Shown here: piece after piece, positions 1 through 12,299 of the stretch
Numbering within the stretch: position 1 is the first letter of the stretch
Layout of the letters: every line of letters begins with the position of its first letter
DNA from: Vanilla planifolia
Lineage: Eukaryota; Streptophyta; Magnoliopsida; Asparagales; Orchidaceae
DNA length: 64,000 nucleotides
Direction of reading: 5' to 3'
NCBI GenBank assembly: GCA_023846275.1
Contig: CM043875.1
Span: forward strand, 5,530,626 to 5,594,625
Position numbers and translations under genes: made by a program
Notes under the pieces: generated by a model
Database searches by the model: none
What the model saw: the letters and a program-made list of their open reading frames with translations, nothing else
Told to the model about the DNA's origin: nothing

Positions 1-182
1 GCCCTTTATCCATTTTCCGAAATTCGAAATAAATTTCCGAATTTAAATTCCACATATATCCTTTTTCCAAAAATTCTGATTAATTTCCGAATTAAATTTT
101 TCGCTTATCCTTTTTATTTCCGAAAATTCGGATTAATAATAAATTTCCGAATTTTCCTTCCGCTTCTCTCTCCTCCGCGCCG

Positions 183-408
183 CGCCGTTCGTCCGCGCCG
201 ACTCCCGCTGAGCCGGTTTTCGCTGCCGGTTCGGCTTTCGCGCCGTTCGTCCGCGCCGACTCCCGCTGAACCGGTTTTCGCTGCCGGTTCGGCTTTCGCG
301 CCGTTCGTCCGCGCCGAATCCCGCGGAACCGGTTTTCGCTGCCGGTTCGGCTTTCGCGCCGTTCGTCCGCGCCGAATTCCGCTGAACCGGTTTTCGCTGC
401 CGGTTCGG
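183..408. repeat. Minisatellite, four copies of a 58-bp GC-rich unit
   Basis: The unit starts cgccgttcgtccgcgccga and ends ggttcggctttcg. Copies start at 183, 241, 299 and 357; the last is shortened at its 3' end. They differ by only a few substitutions each, so the array is young relative to the flanking element. The array lies inside the LTR and creates spurious 99-109 residue open frames on the minus strand. Confidence 0.9.
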
Positions 409-1058
409 AACTCTCGCGCTGAACCGCGACACCGCCGAACCAATTTCTTATTAATCCGTTAATTGGATTATTTTAATTACTAATAAAATAGCATAAATAC
501 CATTAATTACTTAATTAAATTTGTAATTATCTAAACCCTTCTCCTTTCTCGGTCCGAAGCCCGCGAAGCCCTAGCCGCCGCCATCGCCGACCATTACGAT
601 CCTTCCGTCGATTTCCGGCGACTGCGAACAAGGAGAACAATTTCCTAACATGCTCCTAAGCATCAATAAATTTTTTTTTCGGCGAAATGGGAATTTTTCC
701 AGGAAATTCCGAAATTTGCAAAAGACACAAATTAGCATTCAATTAAATCCGATTTTCATCCACATGCTTGTTTTCATTAAGCAAAGTATTTCATGCTTTT
801 AATTTTCTACTAAATCACTAATTTAAACTGAATTTCCTACCTCAACGACGCCGGCGACGGTGAACTTCGTCCGCAGCTCGCCGCAGCTCCTCGCCGAACG
901 AATCCGGTATGAATTGACTCTCCTCGTTCCCGTGGATCTCCAGGCACAAAAAGCCCCTTGCCAGGCCGCCGGAATCACGCGCTGTACGCCGGAAAAACTC
1001 TCTCTATCGGTCGGCCGAACGAACCCTAATCGTTTCGCGAGGGTTTTATATTTCTAGC

Positions 1059-1160
1059 CGACACGGTGAAACCCATTACGCGCCGTTGACACGCTTTCGA
1101 CACGGTAAGCACCCGATACGCGCTGTCGACACGCTATCGACACGGTAAGCACCCGATCAG
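1059..1160. repeat. Tandem repeat, about 2.5 copies of a 40-bp unit
   Basis: Two full units (1081-1120 and 1121-1160) share acacgct-tcgacacggtaag and cacccgat. A partial unit precedes them at 1059-1080 (cgacacggtgaaacccattacg). The repeat lies in the GC-rich part of the LTR, next to its probable TATA box. Confidence 0.8.
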
Positions 1161-1526
1161 CCGGTTCAATCCCAACCGTCGATCACGACCGTCCGATCCG
1201 CTTATCAGAACGCACGCGCAAACTCACTCGGCGAACCGTCTCCGCCTCCGCTGAACCGTTCCGGTCCGGTTCACGCGCGGTAAAAACCAATTTCCGGTTT
1301 AATTTAAATGGATTTTCGAATTTCTAAAAATCCAATAAATCTAATTAAACAGGGAAAATTACTTAAAATTCACCTCGGTGCTCCGAAAAATCCCTAGAAA
1401 TTTCAGAAATTCCAATAGCCTCTGATTGAGCTCCTGGCTCATCCTACTGTCGATCTGAAATCATCCAAGCCAAAAATTAATTTATTAAAGATTAACATAA
1501 AACTTTTTACTGGGTATAACATAAAC

Positions 1527-2547
1527 ACTTTTCAAGTGATTTGATGCTCTTGTAGATGATAGAGAATGGGTTAAGTTCTCTTATTTTGAGCCTCTCACTA
1601 GCCTTCCTAATGCATCTTCAATTACACCATCAAATTGATCACACATAACACATTTATATTAATCAAGCTCAACAACACATCTTTACTTTATTCAAAATTT
1701 TATACCTTATAATATGGTATCTCTATATATAAAAAATGTAAGGTTATAATGATAATTTGCTATCCTAAGAATACATAAAGATGCTTAGAAATTAAAAGAG
1801 CCATATTTTCAAATTCTAAAGGACATTTTAAGAATTCTAAAATTCATTACAAAATTTTAAAAATTAAACTTTGAATTCTACTAAAATAATGCATTAAAAA
1901 ATTATATAATTGATTACAATAAGCAATTCCTAAATGGCATGTGGCAATTCGTAAAGAGTAAGACAACAAGAGGTGAAATCAAGGTAGCGCGAGCATAGAA
2001 GTGTAGTGATGCCTTAGGTCTAGTTCATAGGTGAAGTAGGTTGGCATGCTTTAAAGTTGATCAATGTGGTTTGACAAGTTAATGCAGGTTCCAAATCTTC
2101 ACGTGTTGACAAATCGATGGGGGTTAACTAGGCAAAAAGGCTATGCAGGTTGGTGTGATGGAGGCAACACTAGCGATGATGGTAGACAGTGGTTGATGGT
2201 CCAAAAAGCCCAAAAAACTCAATTCTAAGTCAAAATAAACTAAATTTTATACTAAAAAAACTATGAGATTGTTATTGAGATGTCCTTAAATTTAAAGATA
2301 AAATATCCAAAAACCTACAGCTAACCATCAAATGACTCCAATAAAGTTTAAAGGAAAAAAATTAATGAAATAATGAAAAATAAATTAAAATATATGATAA
2401 ATAAGAGTCTACTATAATTAATCCATCTAAATGATAGTATTAGAGACTAATGAAGAGTAGAGGAGCTAATCTTAACAAAACTTCAACTCTAAATAAGATT
2501 AATATGCCTATAAATAAAACTTTTGAATGATGTGCAAGATGTGACTA
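1527..2547 (-). mobile_element. 3' LTR (part) of the outer Ty3/gypsy element
   Basis: This stretch is a diverged direct repeat of 15.8-16.92 kb: both share the order aattacaccat...ttgatc, attcaaaattt(c)ata, taagaattctaaa and ctctaaataag/ccaaatagga. On the minus strand its outer edge at 2547 reads tagtcacat, matching TTGACACAT at 16922. A polypurine tract lies directly outside it. Its left part was displaced by the LTR at 1-1521 and is not in the window. Confidence 0.7.
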
Positions 2548-2560
2548 TGCCCTCCCAAGG
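2548..2560 (-). other. Polypurine tract of the outer gypsy element
   Basis: The minus strand reads ccttgggagggca immediately upstream of the 3' LTR edge, the place where Ty3/gypsy elements carry the primer for plus-strand DNA synthesis. The call rests on position and purine content. Confidence 0.5.
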
Positions 2561-2996
2561 TGGAAAGAGCTTAATTTCATAGAGCTAAGGGGAAATCTTT
2601 AATATGGGATAAACATCTCTAAGTTTAAATAGTGAAGTTACTTCATAAAAATCTAAGCATTATTAGAGATATGGTGATCAAGAGATCACCTCCAAGCTCA
2701 TTGAATCCAAAATAGATGAAAAAATTAAGGGAGGACATAAAATGATTAAAATTGACAACGTATCACAAAGTAATGAAGTCGTACACTGGTCGCACATAGA
2801 GATTCGTTACAGGTGCACCAAAGCACATACTACAATGTGTTAGACAAGCACCACACATGGAGGAAAGGGCCTACCCTCCAAAGATTTAATGCCCAAAGGA
2901 GAAAATGTTGAAAAAAATCCAAATAAAGTTGCTCATGCATGTGGATAAAGATAAGCATGATTACATGCACTCGACTTTAAACGTCGTGCTCATGCA
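2561..2996 (-). mobile_element. Internal 3' region of the outer gypsy element
   Basis: This is the stretch between the polypurine tract and the copia insertion. No coding frame is recognisable. It is assigned to the outer element only by position between its LTR and the inserted copia element. Confidence 0.4.
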
Positions 2997-4685
2997 TGTT
3001 AGGTCACTCTTGTGTTTAATAAGTCAAGCTTTACATATTTAATATTTCATTATATTGAGCTTGTTTAGAGTAAAATATAATCAATTATGAAGAATAAGTC
3101 ATGCACTTTTGAAGATGGTAAAGTAGTGGTCTCCAGAGCACCTTATAGTGTTCAATAAACTTTAAAGATTGAAGACATGCATATCAAATTTGAAAATATT
3201 TTCTTTTTTATTATGAAATAGAATATTAGCATGTTGATTATTAATCATAAGATAGTTTTCTATTCAAATCTTTTCAAATCTTGAATTATTTTTTGATTTG
3301 AAAACATAAGATTTTATCTTTAAATCATTTAATCATTAAAGATTCTACTTAAGTATTCAAATTTGTTAAATCATTTTTTTATTTAAGAAACATATATGAT
3401 CCAAGTTTTCACTAAATTCTTTCTTTAGTTAAACATATCTTATATATCTTTGCCAAATTTTGTTTTGGTTAAATTAAAAAATTAAAATTTAAAAAAATAT
3501 TAGTGATTAAATTTGCTTAATTCTATCTTTAATTTAGAAAATATATTAGATTTTATTTTTTATTTAATTTTTTTGTTAAATCTATCTTATGCATACCAAA
3601 AATTTCATGTTAAGTTAATTATAAAACTTTTATTAAATTAAAAAAATAATTATACTAATTTTTCATAATTAAAAAAAATATTAATGTCATATGTGCATAA
3701 AGAAATCAGGTCGAGTAGCTCGAGTGAGCACTCATAAGCCTCGGGTCAGAAGAGTAGCTGGAACCAAGTCGATTCGAGCCCGATCTTGATCATGGTGTAG
3801 TCATGAACATGATTGAGGTAAAGCAAAGGACATATATCAAATTGGGTAGCATACGACTTGACATTTAACCTGTAATACTATAAGCATATATAAGTGAACT
3901 AGATGGTGAAATGCCAAGCACACAAGAGAGGAGCCAACCCCAAATCTGCTCGTATTATTCATCATATTCTAGTGGCATAATATTTTATTGGCAGCACTTA
4001 CAATTTAGTATTATTCAAAATTTCAAATTCTTTTGGCTAAGCCTAAATCTTCTAGACTTAAATTTTCTCACTTTCTTTCATAATTTTGAGCTCTTTGTTC
4101 CTTTTTTCATCAACAAGTATAGAAAATATCGTACTATTTTATCAAAAATTTATTTCTTATTGCTTTTTTATTTTTTTTAGTTGGGTAGTCTAACATTTAC
4201 GAAAGTTCAAGTTTGATTTGATCTCATTAAAAATTAATTTGGGACTAAGCACATAAAAGCTGAAGTTATAGTTGAACCCACAAAAATGAGTAAGTTGGAG
4301 GTGAATCCCAAAAAAAATCTCAAATAGGTTAAATATTAATCGTAAGAAAAAATCTTAAGTAGGTTAGAGGTAATCCATAAAGAAAAATCTCAAATTATAA
4401 CATTTTTGATATGGAGTTTTTCTTAACCTTGTTAGGGTTGGACGTACTCTCTAGTTTGAATCAAATAATTTAAAAATTTTGGTAGACCATTTTAATTCTT
4501 ATTTTTATTTTTCTTAATCATAAAATTTGAAAGTTATATATAAATTTGGATATTAAGGTTTTTTAAATATAAAATTATTTTTATAAAGAATTTTTGAAAA
4601 ATAAATATAATCCAAAATTTAATAAAATATTTTAAAATCCATAATTTACTCGCCTCTTGTAGGATTCACACATGCTCATTTTACT
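2997..4685 (+). repeat. 5' LTR of the SIRE-like element
   Basis: It starts TGTTAGGTCAC at 2997. Clear homology to the second LTR runs from there to about 4228; the end is placed just before the primer-binding-like site at 4690. The length of about 1.69 kb agrees with the 1.71-kb LTR of the related minus-strand copy at 58143-59852. Confidence 0.6.
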
Positions 4686-4689
4686 TTAA

Positions 4690-4705
4690 TTGATATCAAA
4701 GAGGT
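4690..4705 (+). other. Primer binding site (initiator tRNA-Met type)
   Basis: The sequence ttgatatcaaagaggt resembles the plant consensus TGGTATCAGAGC complementary to initiator tRNA-Met. It lies about 185 bp upstream of an ATG (4874) that could have opened gag. Confidence 0.5.
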
Positions 4706-4873
4706 TTTTGTACACTGATAAAATTACTTGGACAATCCTTTATTTATTTATGCAAATTAATTTTGTTATTAATTCAAATTATTTTTTAATTTTATTACTA
4801 TGAATACCAATTAAATCTTGTCATTTTACTTTATTATCTAACTACTTGATTTTGTTTGATTTAATTATTGAAG

Positions 4874-6170
4874 GATGACTTCACCTATAGTTGAAATTAA
4901 TGAAACATTAGATGAAAAAGTTTCATTATGTTGTCATCCATTATTTAAGAGTGAATTTTTTTTATTTTAAAAAATACTTTTAAAAATTTATTCAAATGAT
5001 ATATAATGATTCATGGGATCTCTTTATTTATTTATTTTTAACTCTTAAAGATATAAGTAATAAATCAAGAATATTAATTCAATCAAATGTTAAAGGAATG
5101 AATTACTTATTTTGTACAATATCTCAAGAAATTGGTGTAAGAGTGTGTATGGATATAACTTATTTTGAGATAATATAGGGATTAGATAAGTTGCATTGTG
5201 AGAATAAATCTCATGATAGTACTGATGACAAGAAGGAGAAGAATCATAAAAAAAAAGAATAGAAGAAGAGAAAGAAGAAGAAACTCAATTTAGAAATAAA
5301 TCATAGAGGTAAACTTGTATCAAATTCTTTTAATTCTAATCATGAGTCTACTTTTGTATCTTGTGATGAAATATCAAATTCTTTTAATAAATTACTCATT
5401 GAGCATTAATTAACATGTATGATGATCATAAGAAAGTTTGTGTCAAATATGAATCTAAAATAGTTGAATTGCATGATAGTGTGATTCACTTAAACAAAAA
5501 AAAATTATCTAATCAAATTCATACTTATATTTATGATATTTTATGTTTGAAAGCATCAAATAAAGAATGTAAAAATGAATTGTCCAAACATATTGCATGT
5601 AATGATATTTAAAATTTAGAGAATGATACTTTACGAAAAGAAAATTCTTTACTTCAAGAAAAATTAGCAAAATTTGATTTACTTGAAAAAGAAATACATT
5701 ATCTAAAGTCAAAATGTATTAGTTTATTTTATCATATATCTACTTGTAATCATTCATATGTACTTTCATATGGTATTTCATTCAATCATGTGAAAAAGAG
5801 TAATGTTTACTTGAATGTTTCATATGTGCTTAAATGTGCTTCATTTTATAATGATGTGACAAGAAACAATGTATGTTTACATGATAATTATAGATTAAAA
5901 AAATCATATATTCATGTGTTTAATATATCATCTTTTTCATCTTTGTATACATCTAGTTATCAAATTAAATCTAATATTATGTGTAATTATTATTCTAAAT
6001 TTAGACATCTTATATTTGATTGCCTAATTAAAAAATCAATAAATCTAAAATATAATAAATATGAATGTATTCCTATGGGAACAATTTTTGAAAATTTCTT
6101 TTCAAAATCACAGCATCCACACCTTACCACTATCAAACCTAAGATGATTTAGGTTCCTAAATTTAAAGTT
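4874..6170 (+). pseudogene. SIRE-like gag fossil
   Basis: Broken open frames follow an ATG at 4874 (MTSPIVEI). One stretch (5415-5612) is lysine- and asparagine-rich like the gag coiled region. A later one (5790-6152) ends in a decayed zinc knuckle (CNYYSKFRHLIFDC) and a relic of the motif that follows it in SIRE gag (PKMIW, then VPKFKV). The same downstream stretch is found in the minus-strand copy near 56.75 kb. The frame is interrupted several times. Confidence 0.6.
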
Positions 6171-8016
6171 TAGATAGTTTTGTTAGTGTGTCTTCATATT
6201 TTAGGACTTACGGAGACAAGCTTTGCTTTGTGAGCTTGTGAACTCACTTGCAAAATATTTGTGGTCATTAGCTTATTTAGATTATGTTAGAATATCAAAT
6301 CTTTCTAAACCTACTTAGTATCAATCAATATTAATATTTAGAACTTTTTTATCAATTTTGTGATTTTGGCTATTTTGTTAGTTTTAATACTCAATGTTTA
6401 TAAAATATTAAATGATAATCAAGGGTGTTATTAATCGGTAGAAGAAAAGTGACACTTATGTGATTAAGTTCGATCAATTAAGCTAACATATTAGAATGCC
6501 TAGTTAACATTCAAGTGAGAACACTTTTTGGCATAAAATACTAAGTTATATTAGTTATTCTATCTTAAAATAATAAGTAGGTTATATGTAATTAAAGGTC
6601 CTCCCAAGCCAAATGAGATTAATTAAAAAATGTGTGAATCATGCCAAAATAAAAAAATATGTTAGATCTTTCTCTAAACCTAAAACTTACTTAAACATTA
6701 GTGGACCTTTAAAGATAATTTATGTTGGATATAAAAATCTTAAACTTATGAGAAAAAACTTAGATTTGTGATTGATATTAAGTTTTCTAAATTTATTAGT
6801 GTCAAATTTCATAAGAATAAAAAATAAAACTATCATAGATTTTGTTTATTAGAAAATTAGAATGATAAAATAATTTTAATTTAATAAAAAATAATTTTAA
6901 AAATAAATATCTATGTGATTATTGTGAAGAATAGAGAATATGATATTAATTGATATGTCCTACTTAGGAAAACATGTAAAAGTATGCAAGGAAAAATAAT
7001 AAACACTATATGCAAGATGTTGACCTCAAAAAGGCATGACAATTATTATATATTTAGATATAATTTGTTTGATTTTTCGAAAATTAATATAAATTTGAGA
7101 TTGAACATGATTTTTCTAGATTTACATTAGTTTTTTTAAACAAAAAAGGGACAATTAAAAATTAAATTAATTTGATTTAAGAATTAAAAAAATAAGCAAA
7201 TGTAGATTATGTTTTATGAATTAATTATCAAAATAATTAATAAAAAATTTATTGATTATATAGAGTCATTGATAAACTTAATATTAAAAAATAAATAAAA
7301 TAAATTAGACAAGAAAGAATATGGAGAAGAAGCTAATCAATAATTATCCTAACTTTGGTAGTATCAAAATCTATAGAAATCAATTAAATGATATGCTAAT
7401 CAAGGAGTTAGAATATTACTTTCTATGAAAGAAATTAATCAAGCATATCTGTATTTTTCATAGAACCAATATTTGTTGAAGAAGCCCTTAATAGTGTAGG
7501 TTCATGCCATGAATTAATAGTGATATAGACATGAGAAAAATTATGTAGAAATTAGTTACTATGCTTAATGATCACTAATTGATTGGAACTAAATTATTCT
7601 TCAAAAATAAACTATATAAACATAATGTAGTTGTTGGAGATAAGACTAGTCTTATTGTTAAGAGTATATAATCAACTTTATAATTATAAGAAACATAAAA
7701 AAAATAAAAGATTTCACTTTATTATATATTATGTCGTTATAGGATTAGTAGAATTAAAGTGTGTTCCTTTAAATTAAGAATTGGTCCATATATTTGCAGA
7801 ACTACTTCAATGTTATAATATAAATTGCATAAATTACACCTCTTATTTTATGGTATCAAAAAGAAAGAATGAACATATTTTAGAAGAGTGAGAAGAAGCA
7901 TATAATAAAAAGGAAGGGAGCATATATATCTCACTTTTAATATATCTTATTATTTCTTAAATATATATTTTTATTTGTTATATTTTTATCTAAATATTTA
8001 TATCTCATCATCATTA
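6171..8016 (+). pseudogene. Remnant of copia pol
   Basis: The stretch is much too short for a whole pol. Around 7575-7680 the plus strand encodes LIGTKLFFKNKLYKHNV, close to the start of the copia reverse transcriptase (IGTKW-F-NKLDE). The rest is heavily decayed AT-rich sequence. Large internal loss is inferred because integrase and most of reverse transcriptase are absent. Confidence 0.45.
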
Positions 8017-8026
8017 AAAGAGAGAT

Positions 8027-9975
8027 TATTAGATAACCATTGTATTTGATGAGTCAACCTTTAAATGTTTAGTATTTTATTCTAATGGACTTGTTTAGTA
8101 TGAAATATATTTAATAATGAAGAATAAATCAAGCACTTTTGAAGATGATAAAATAATGGTCTCCAAAATATCTTGAAATATTTAACAAGCTTCAAGGATT
8201 GAAAATATGAGCTTCAAATTTGAAAAAAAAAATTTAATTATGAAATAGAATATTAGCTTGTTGATTATTAATTATAAGATATATTTTTCTATTCAAATTT
8301 TTTCAAATCCTACTTGAATTATTCTTTGATTTTAAAAACATATGATTCTATTTTAAAATCACTTAATATTTTCAAATCCTGCCTAAGTATCTGAATTTGT
8401 TAAATCATTTTCTTGATTTAAGAAACATATAGAATTTTATTTTTTTACTCGATCCTTTCTTTTCGTTAAACTTATCTTATATATCTTTGCCAAATTTTAT
8501 TTTGATTTTGAAAAAATTAAAAAATAAAATAACATCCAACAAAATATCAGTATCCAAATTTTCTCAATTCTATCCTTTATTAAAAAATATGTTAGATTTT
8601 ATTTTTACTTAATTCTTTCTTTGGTCAAATATATCTTATGTATCCTTACCAAATTTTATGTTAAGTTAATTATAAAACTTTGGTTAAATTAAAAATAATA
8701 ATTATATTAACATTTTCATAATTAAAAAAATATCCTAGCCACATGTGCCCAAAGCCTTCAGGCTGAGCAGCTCGAGCAGGCACTCGCAAGCCTTGGGTCA
8801 GGAGAGTACTTTGAATCAAGTCAGATCGAGCCCAATATTTGTCACAATATAGTCCTAAACACGAATGGGGTAATTTAGAGAACATATATCGAATCGAGTA
8901 GCATAAGACCTAATGTTTAACATATAATATAATAGGTATATACAAGTGAGCCAAGTCATGAAATCCTAAGTATGTAAGGGGAGCCAGCTCCACATCAACT
9001 TGTATTATTCACTTGCACAAGTTATTATAAAGTGCAAAATGTTATCATTGCCTGTAATATGGAACTAAAGTTCTTCCATAGTGCAATGCTTGAAGCATGC
9101 ATAAATGCCCACTATTCGATTATTGATCAGATGGATAAAATCTCACCCACCTATAAGCCTTGCTTCTAAGCTTCGATCGAATAACCATGATTGAATGGTG
9201 TTGATTGTTTCTTATTTTTTGTATAATCTATCCTTGAGTCGAGTGGTCCAAACCTCTCTATGTTTGAATCCTATAACTGAGATGATTCTCATCTTTACCG
9301 TTGATAAATCAAACAATCTAGATCTGATCAGATATAATAAACTAGCCCAAATCTAATCCTCTTTGATCCAATCATCCAAAACTATTTCGTTTTTATAGTT
9401 TGTGATCTAACGATTTAGAACCTCTCTAATTGCATCTAACAACTCTAATCGATCCAACCTAATGGCCAGTTACGTAATCGTTACACCTGTAGTTGCAGTT
9501 AAGCTTTTTTGAATAAAATTTTAAGGCATTTAGAAGAGCTTTTTAAGTTGTTTGGAAACAGCTTTTAAAATGGCTTTCCATTCACTTTTCAATGACTAAG
9601 ATTAACATTTTTCATATATACCTAAACATTACTAATAAAATTACTAATGAATGTAAAAAGGAATTTAAGATCTCAAAAAAAGGTTGTATCATATTCTACT
9701 GATATAATATTCTCTTAGCAACACATATGACTTAGTACTACTCAAAATTCTAAATTCTTTCAATTAAGCTTAAATCATCTAAACTTTTATTTTCTCACTT
9801 CTTTTCATAATTTTGAGCTCTTTGTTTATTTTTTATTTATCAAAAAAATAAAAACTATTGTATGATTTTATCAAAAATTTATTTCTTGATATATTTTTGT
9901 TTTTCCTTTGAGTAGGGCATCCTGGCATTTGCAAAAGTCAAAGTTCAGTTTGAAGCTGACTCGATCATGTGTACT
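8027..9975 (+). repeat. 3' LTR of the SIRE-like element, interrupted
   Basis: It is aligned with 2997-4228 at an offset of about 5030 at its start; for instance tgt-ttt-at-agtcaa occurs at 3011 and 8041. A 677-bp insertion splits it at 9012-9688. Homology ends near 9972, earlier than the full LTR length of the other copy, so its 3' part is missing or unrecognisable. Confidence 0.65.
9012..9688. mobile_element. Unclassified 677-bp insertion inside an LTR
   Basis: LTR homology to 3950-3990 stops after ...gtattattca at 9011 and resumes with tcatattct at 9689. The triplet tca flanks both sides and could be a 3-bp target duplication. The inserted DNA starts cttgcacaag (a palindrome) and ends aggttgta. 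No terminal inverted repeats, coding frame or poly(A) tail is visible, so the class is open. Confidence 0.5.
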
Positions 9976-11080
9976 GAATGTGATAATTAGAAGACCAACC
10001 CCCACATGCACTGAAGCATGATGGGGGCCACATGCACCATGCAAGTGGTAGGTGAGACCTATCGCACCTAGCTTACGAGTGGATCTCAGGGCCAAGTACG
10101 GCTTCCACATGTGGTTATGAGGTCTGTTGATTAATAATTTTCATAATTTTGGTCAAAGGTAAAATGCATCATTTTGTAATTAAATTATTAAGCTTTTTAA
10201 TAAAATATTATATCCAACCTCTTTATAAAGGGTAAGAATGATGAATAAAAGATCATAATATTTTGGAGTAATTAATCTTCTCTTATGACAAAAACTCTCT
10301 TCTCTTCTTTTTCATTCCTCTTTATTATCATGCTCTACTTCCACTTTTATTACATTGAAAGAAAGTTTAATAATGAGGACTTGGGGTGAGAATACTTTAC
10401 AAATAAATGATGGGGCATCCTTGTCAATATACAAGAAATCTCCTTTGTGCTTAATCTTATATCAAAACTATTCGATCATCTAAGATTTGCTCCACTTGAT
10501 CTTCAACTCACTATATGGGATAAAAGGAATTAGTGAGATAGGTTTGCTCAATAATGATGGTGAAGTCTCAAAAGAATCACTAGATATTAGATGCGACTCT
10601 CTATAAGGTATGAGATCTCAAATATTAAAGACAATATTAATTTAGGTAAATCAAAACTATGAATTGATATCTAGTTGTTTCATAATTATGAACAATCTAA
10701 CACCACGAGCATATAATTTTCTAAAGGTTCCAAGTGAGAATCTCTTGAACTTGTCATGGATCATCAAATAGTCACTCTCAACAATTTTTTTAGGTTGTTT
10801 ATGAGCATCTACTAGTCGTTTATATATTATAATTATATTATTTAAGTTAATTTGTTAAGAAATATATTTGTATTATGATAAAAAAATGATAAGCAAAAGA
10901 CTTAACGAACTTAGAAATATAAAAATCATAAGATAAGGGAATCAAATAAACAAGACATCAATGACGTTTTAAAAAAAACAATTTCAAACAAACTCAACTG
11001 CATTATTTAATTAATAAAATTATAGTAAGAAAATTGATGTACAACTATAAAATATCCCAAGTTACAACATGCTCCCCTAC
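9976..11080. other. No gene recognised; part of the outer gypsy element plus unassigned sequence
   Basis: 9976-10270 is less AT-rich and includes ccccc/ggggg-bearing arms (aacccccacatgca and gatgggggccaca). 10200-10330 has a TATA-like ctttataaagg followed by a pyrimidine-rich stretch, which resembles an LTR promoter but could be chance. From about 10.4 kb the sequence is probably the 3' part of the minus-strand gypsy element. Confidence 0.35.
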
Positions 11081-11089
11081 TAAACTATT

Positions 11090-11560
11090 AAGAAGGCTGC
11101 CTGAGTTTCAATACACTACTTCTATTTGTCCATCCATTTGGGGATGGTAAGTTGATAAAAATTTAAGTTTCATTTCTATTAAATGCCAAAGTATTTTTCA
11201 TAAGTAACTAATAAATCAAACATCATAATATGATATAATTGTTCATTATAAACCATGTAGTTTCATAACTTTATCAAAAAATAGGTTCATAATATGGGAT
11301 GTATTTAATGTCTTATGAAAAGGTATAAAATGAGCCATTTTAGAAAACCTGTTAACAAATACGAATATAGAATCATGCTCTCTAATAGTTTTCAACAATC
11401 TTAATATAAAGTCCATACTTATTTTATTTCAAGGTCATTATGGTACAAGTAATAGTGTATATATGCTCCTTAGCCATAATTACTTAATTTAGTTATAACT
11501 AAAGTTCTACATTAAGCAACTATTAATGTAACTTGTTCTAATAATCTTAGCCACTAAAAT
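11090..11560 (-). pseudogene. Ty3/gypsy integrase fossil
   Basis: The minus strand at about 11372-11260 reads FVNRFSKMAHFIPFHKTL, the plant gypsy integrase core motif (VDRFSKMAHFIP). About 200 bp further downstream YHPQMDGQIEV matches YHPQTDGQTEV. The order along the minus strand is that of integrase. The frame is broken. Confidence 0.75.
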
Positions 11561-12299
11561 TGGACAACCACTTCTCTTATGGTTTTGTCTCAACTAAAAT
11601 ATCCAATGAGACCTCCAATATGTATTTCCTAGACAAGAAAATCCCCAAACGATGTATAGGGAATACAAAGTTAAGGCCCACAAAACAAATAACCATATTT
11701 CAAGTAGTAATTAAAAAAACTTTAGTAGTGATGTATTAACTTCTTAATAAATATCACTGAGGTATAGGCAATCATTATATAAATCCATGATGTATTCAAA
11801 TCCTAGAACATGCATAATAATTATTGATAATAAACAAACACAATGAATTAACTCATCTAGTACTTTATTCTTCACTTTTGCATTATGTTTTATAATAAAA
11901 TTAAATTCTTGAAAGTATTCATTAGTATGTTGAAGACTTAAAATCCTTTGTGAATTTAAATGCTTAGGTGGTTCATGTTTAGAATAAAGACAAAATTCTT
12001 TGTAAAATATATAATGTCTTCAATATTTAAGTCATTAGATTATCACATAAAGTTCTTTTTCACATGTTAAGTATTTCTTCCTTGCTTCATTTAGTGTTTC
12101 AGTAAAGAATATGATAGGATGTTCACCTTAAATCAAGACTCCACCATTGCCTACTCTAAAAGTGACACAAGTGACTTTAAAGGTGGTTGAAAATCTTGTA
12201 AACAAAGGACTAGTGCTTGAGTATGGCTTTTTTTAATTCAACTAAAGCTACTTCTATCGCTTTCCTTAATTGAACCCTTTTTATTAATACAAATCATAA

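Larger units (their letters stand above)
1..1521 (-). mobile_element. Ty3/gypsy LTR, partial (Tekay/Del-like), cut by window edge
   Basis: Read on the minus strand the LTR starts at 1521 with TGTTATACCCAG, resembling the TGTAATATCCTGGG start of the solo LTR at 47843. The left end lies outside the window. It is GC-rich (about 180-420 and 540-1270) against AT-rich surroundings. A TATA-like motif (atataaaa, minus strand, about 1046-1056) could be the LTR promoter. It sits inside the 3' LTR of the older minus-strand gypsy element, because homology to that element's other LTR resumes within a few bases of 1521. Whether this is a solo LTR or part of a full element cannot be seen. The lineage is inferred from the terminal motif and overall layout. 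Confidence 0.6.
2997..9975 (+). mobile_element. Degraded Ty1/copia element, SIRE-like, nested
   Basis: Two direct repeats (2997 to about 4685 and 8027 to about 9975) flank a primer-binding-like site, gag remnants with a zinc-knuckle region, a short reverse transcriptase remnant and a polypurine tract (about 8017-8026, aaagagagat). This is the order of Ty1/copia, and the gag ending in a zinc knuckle followed by a variant of GPKxIWVPK points to the SIRE/Maximus lineage. Most of pol is missing and the rest carries many breaks. The two LTRs differ at roughly a quarter of compared positions by eye, so the insertion is old. It lies between the 3' LTR and the integrase region of the minus-strand gypsy element. 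Confidence 0.7.

Noticed and set aside
183-408. CRISPR-like repeat array
   Set aside because: The units are directly contiguous with no spacers, and the context is a plant retrotransposon.
114-443. Overlapping 99-109 residue minus-strand open frames, arginine-rich
   Set aside because: They are read through the 58-bp GC-rich tandem array inside an LTR; the repeated residues simply mirror the DNA repeat.
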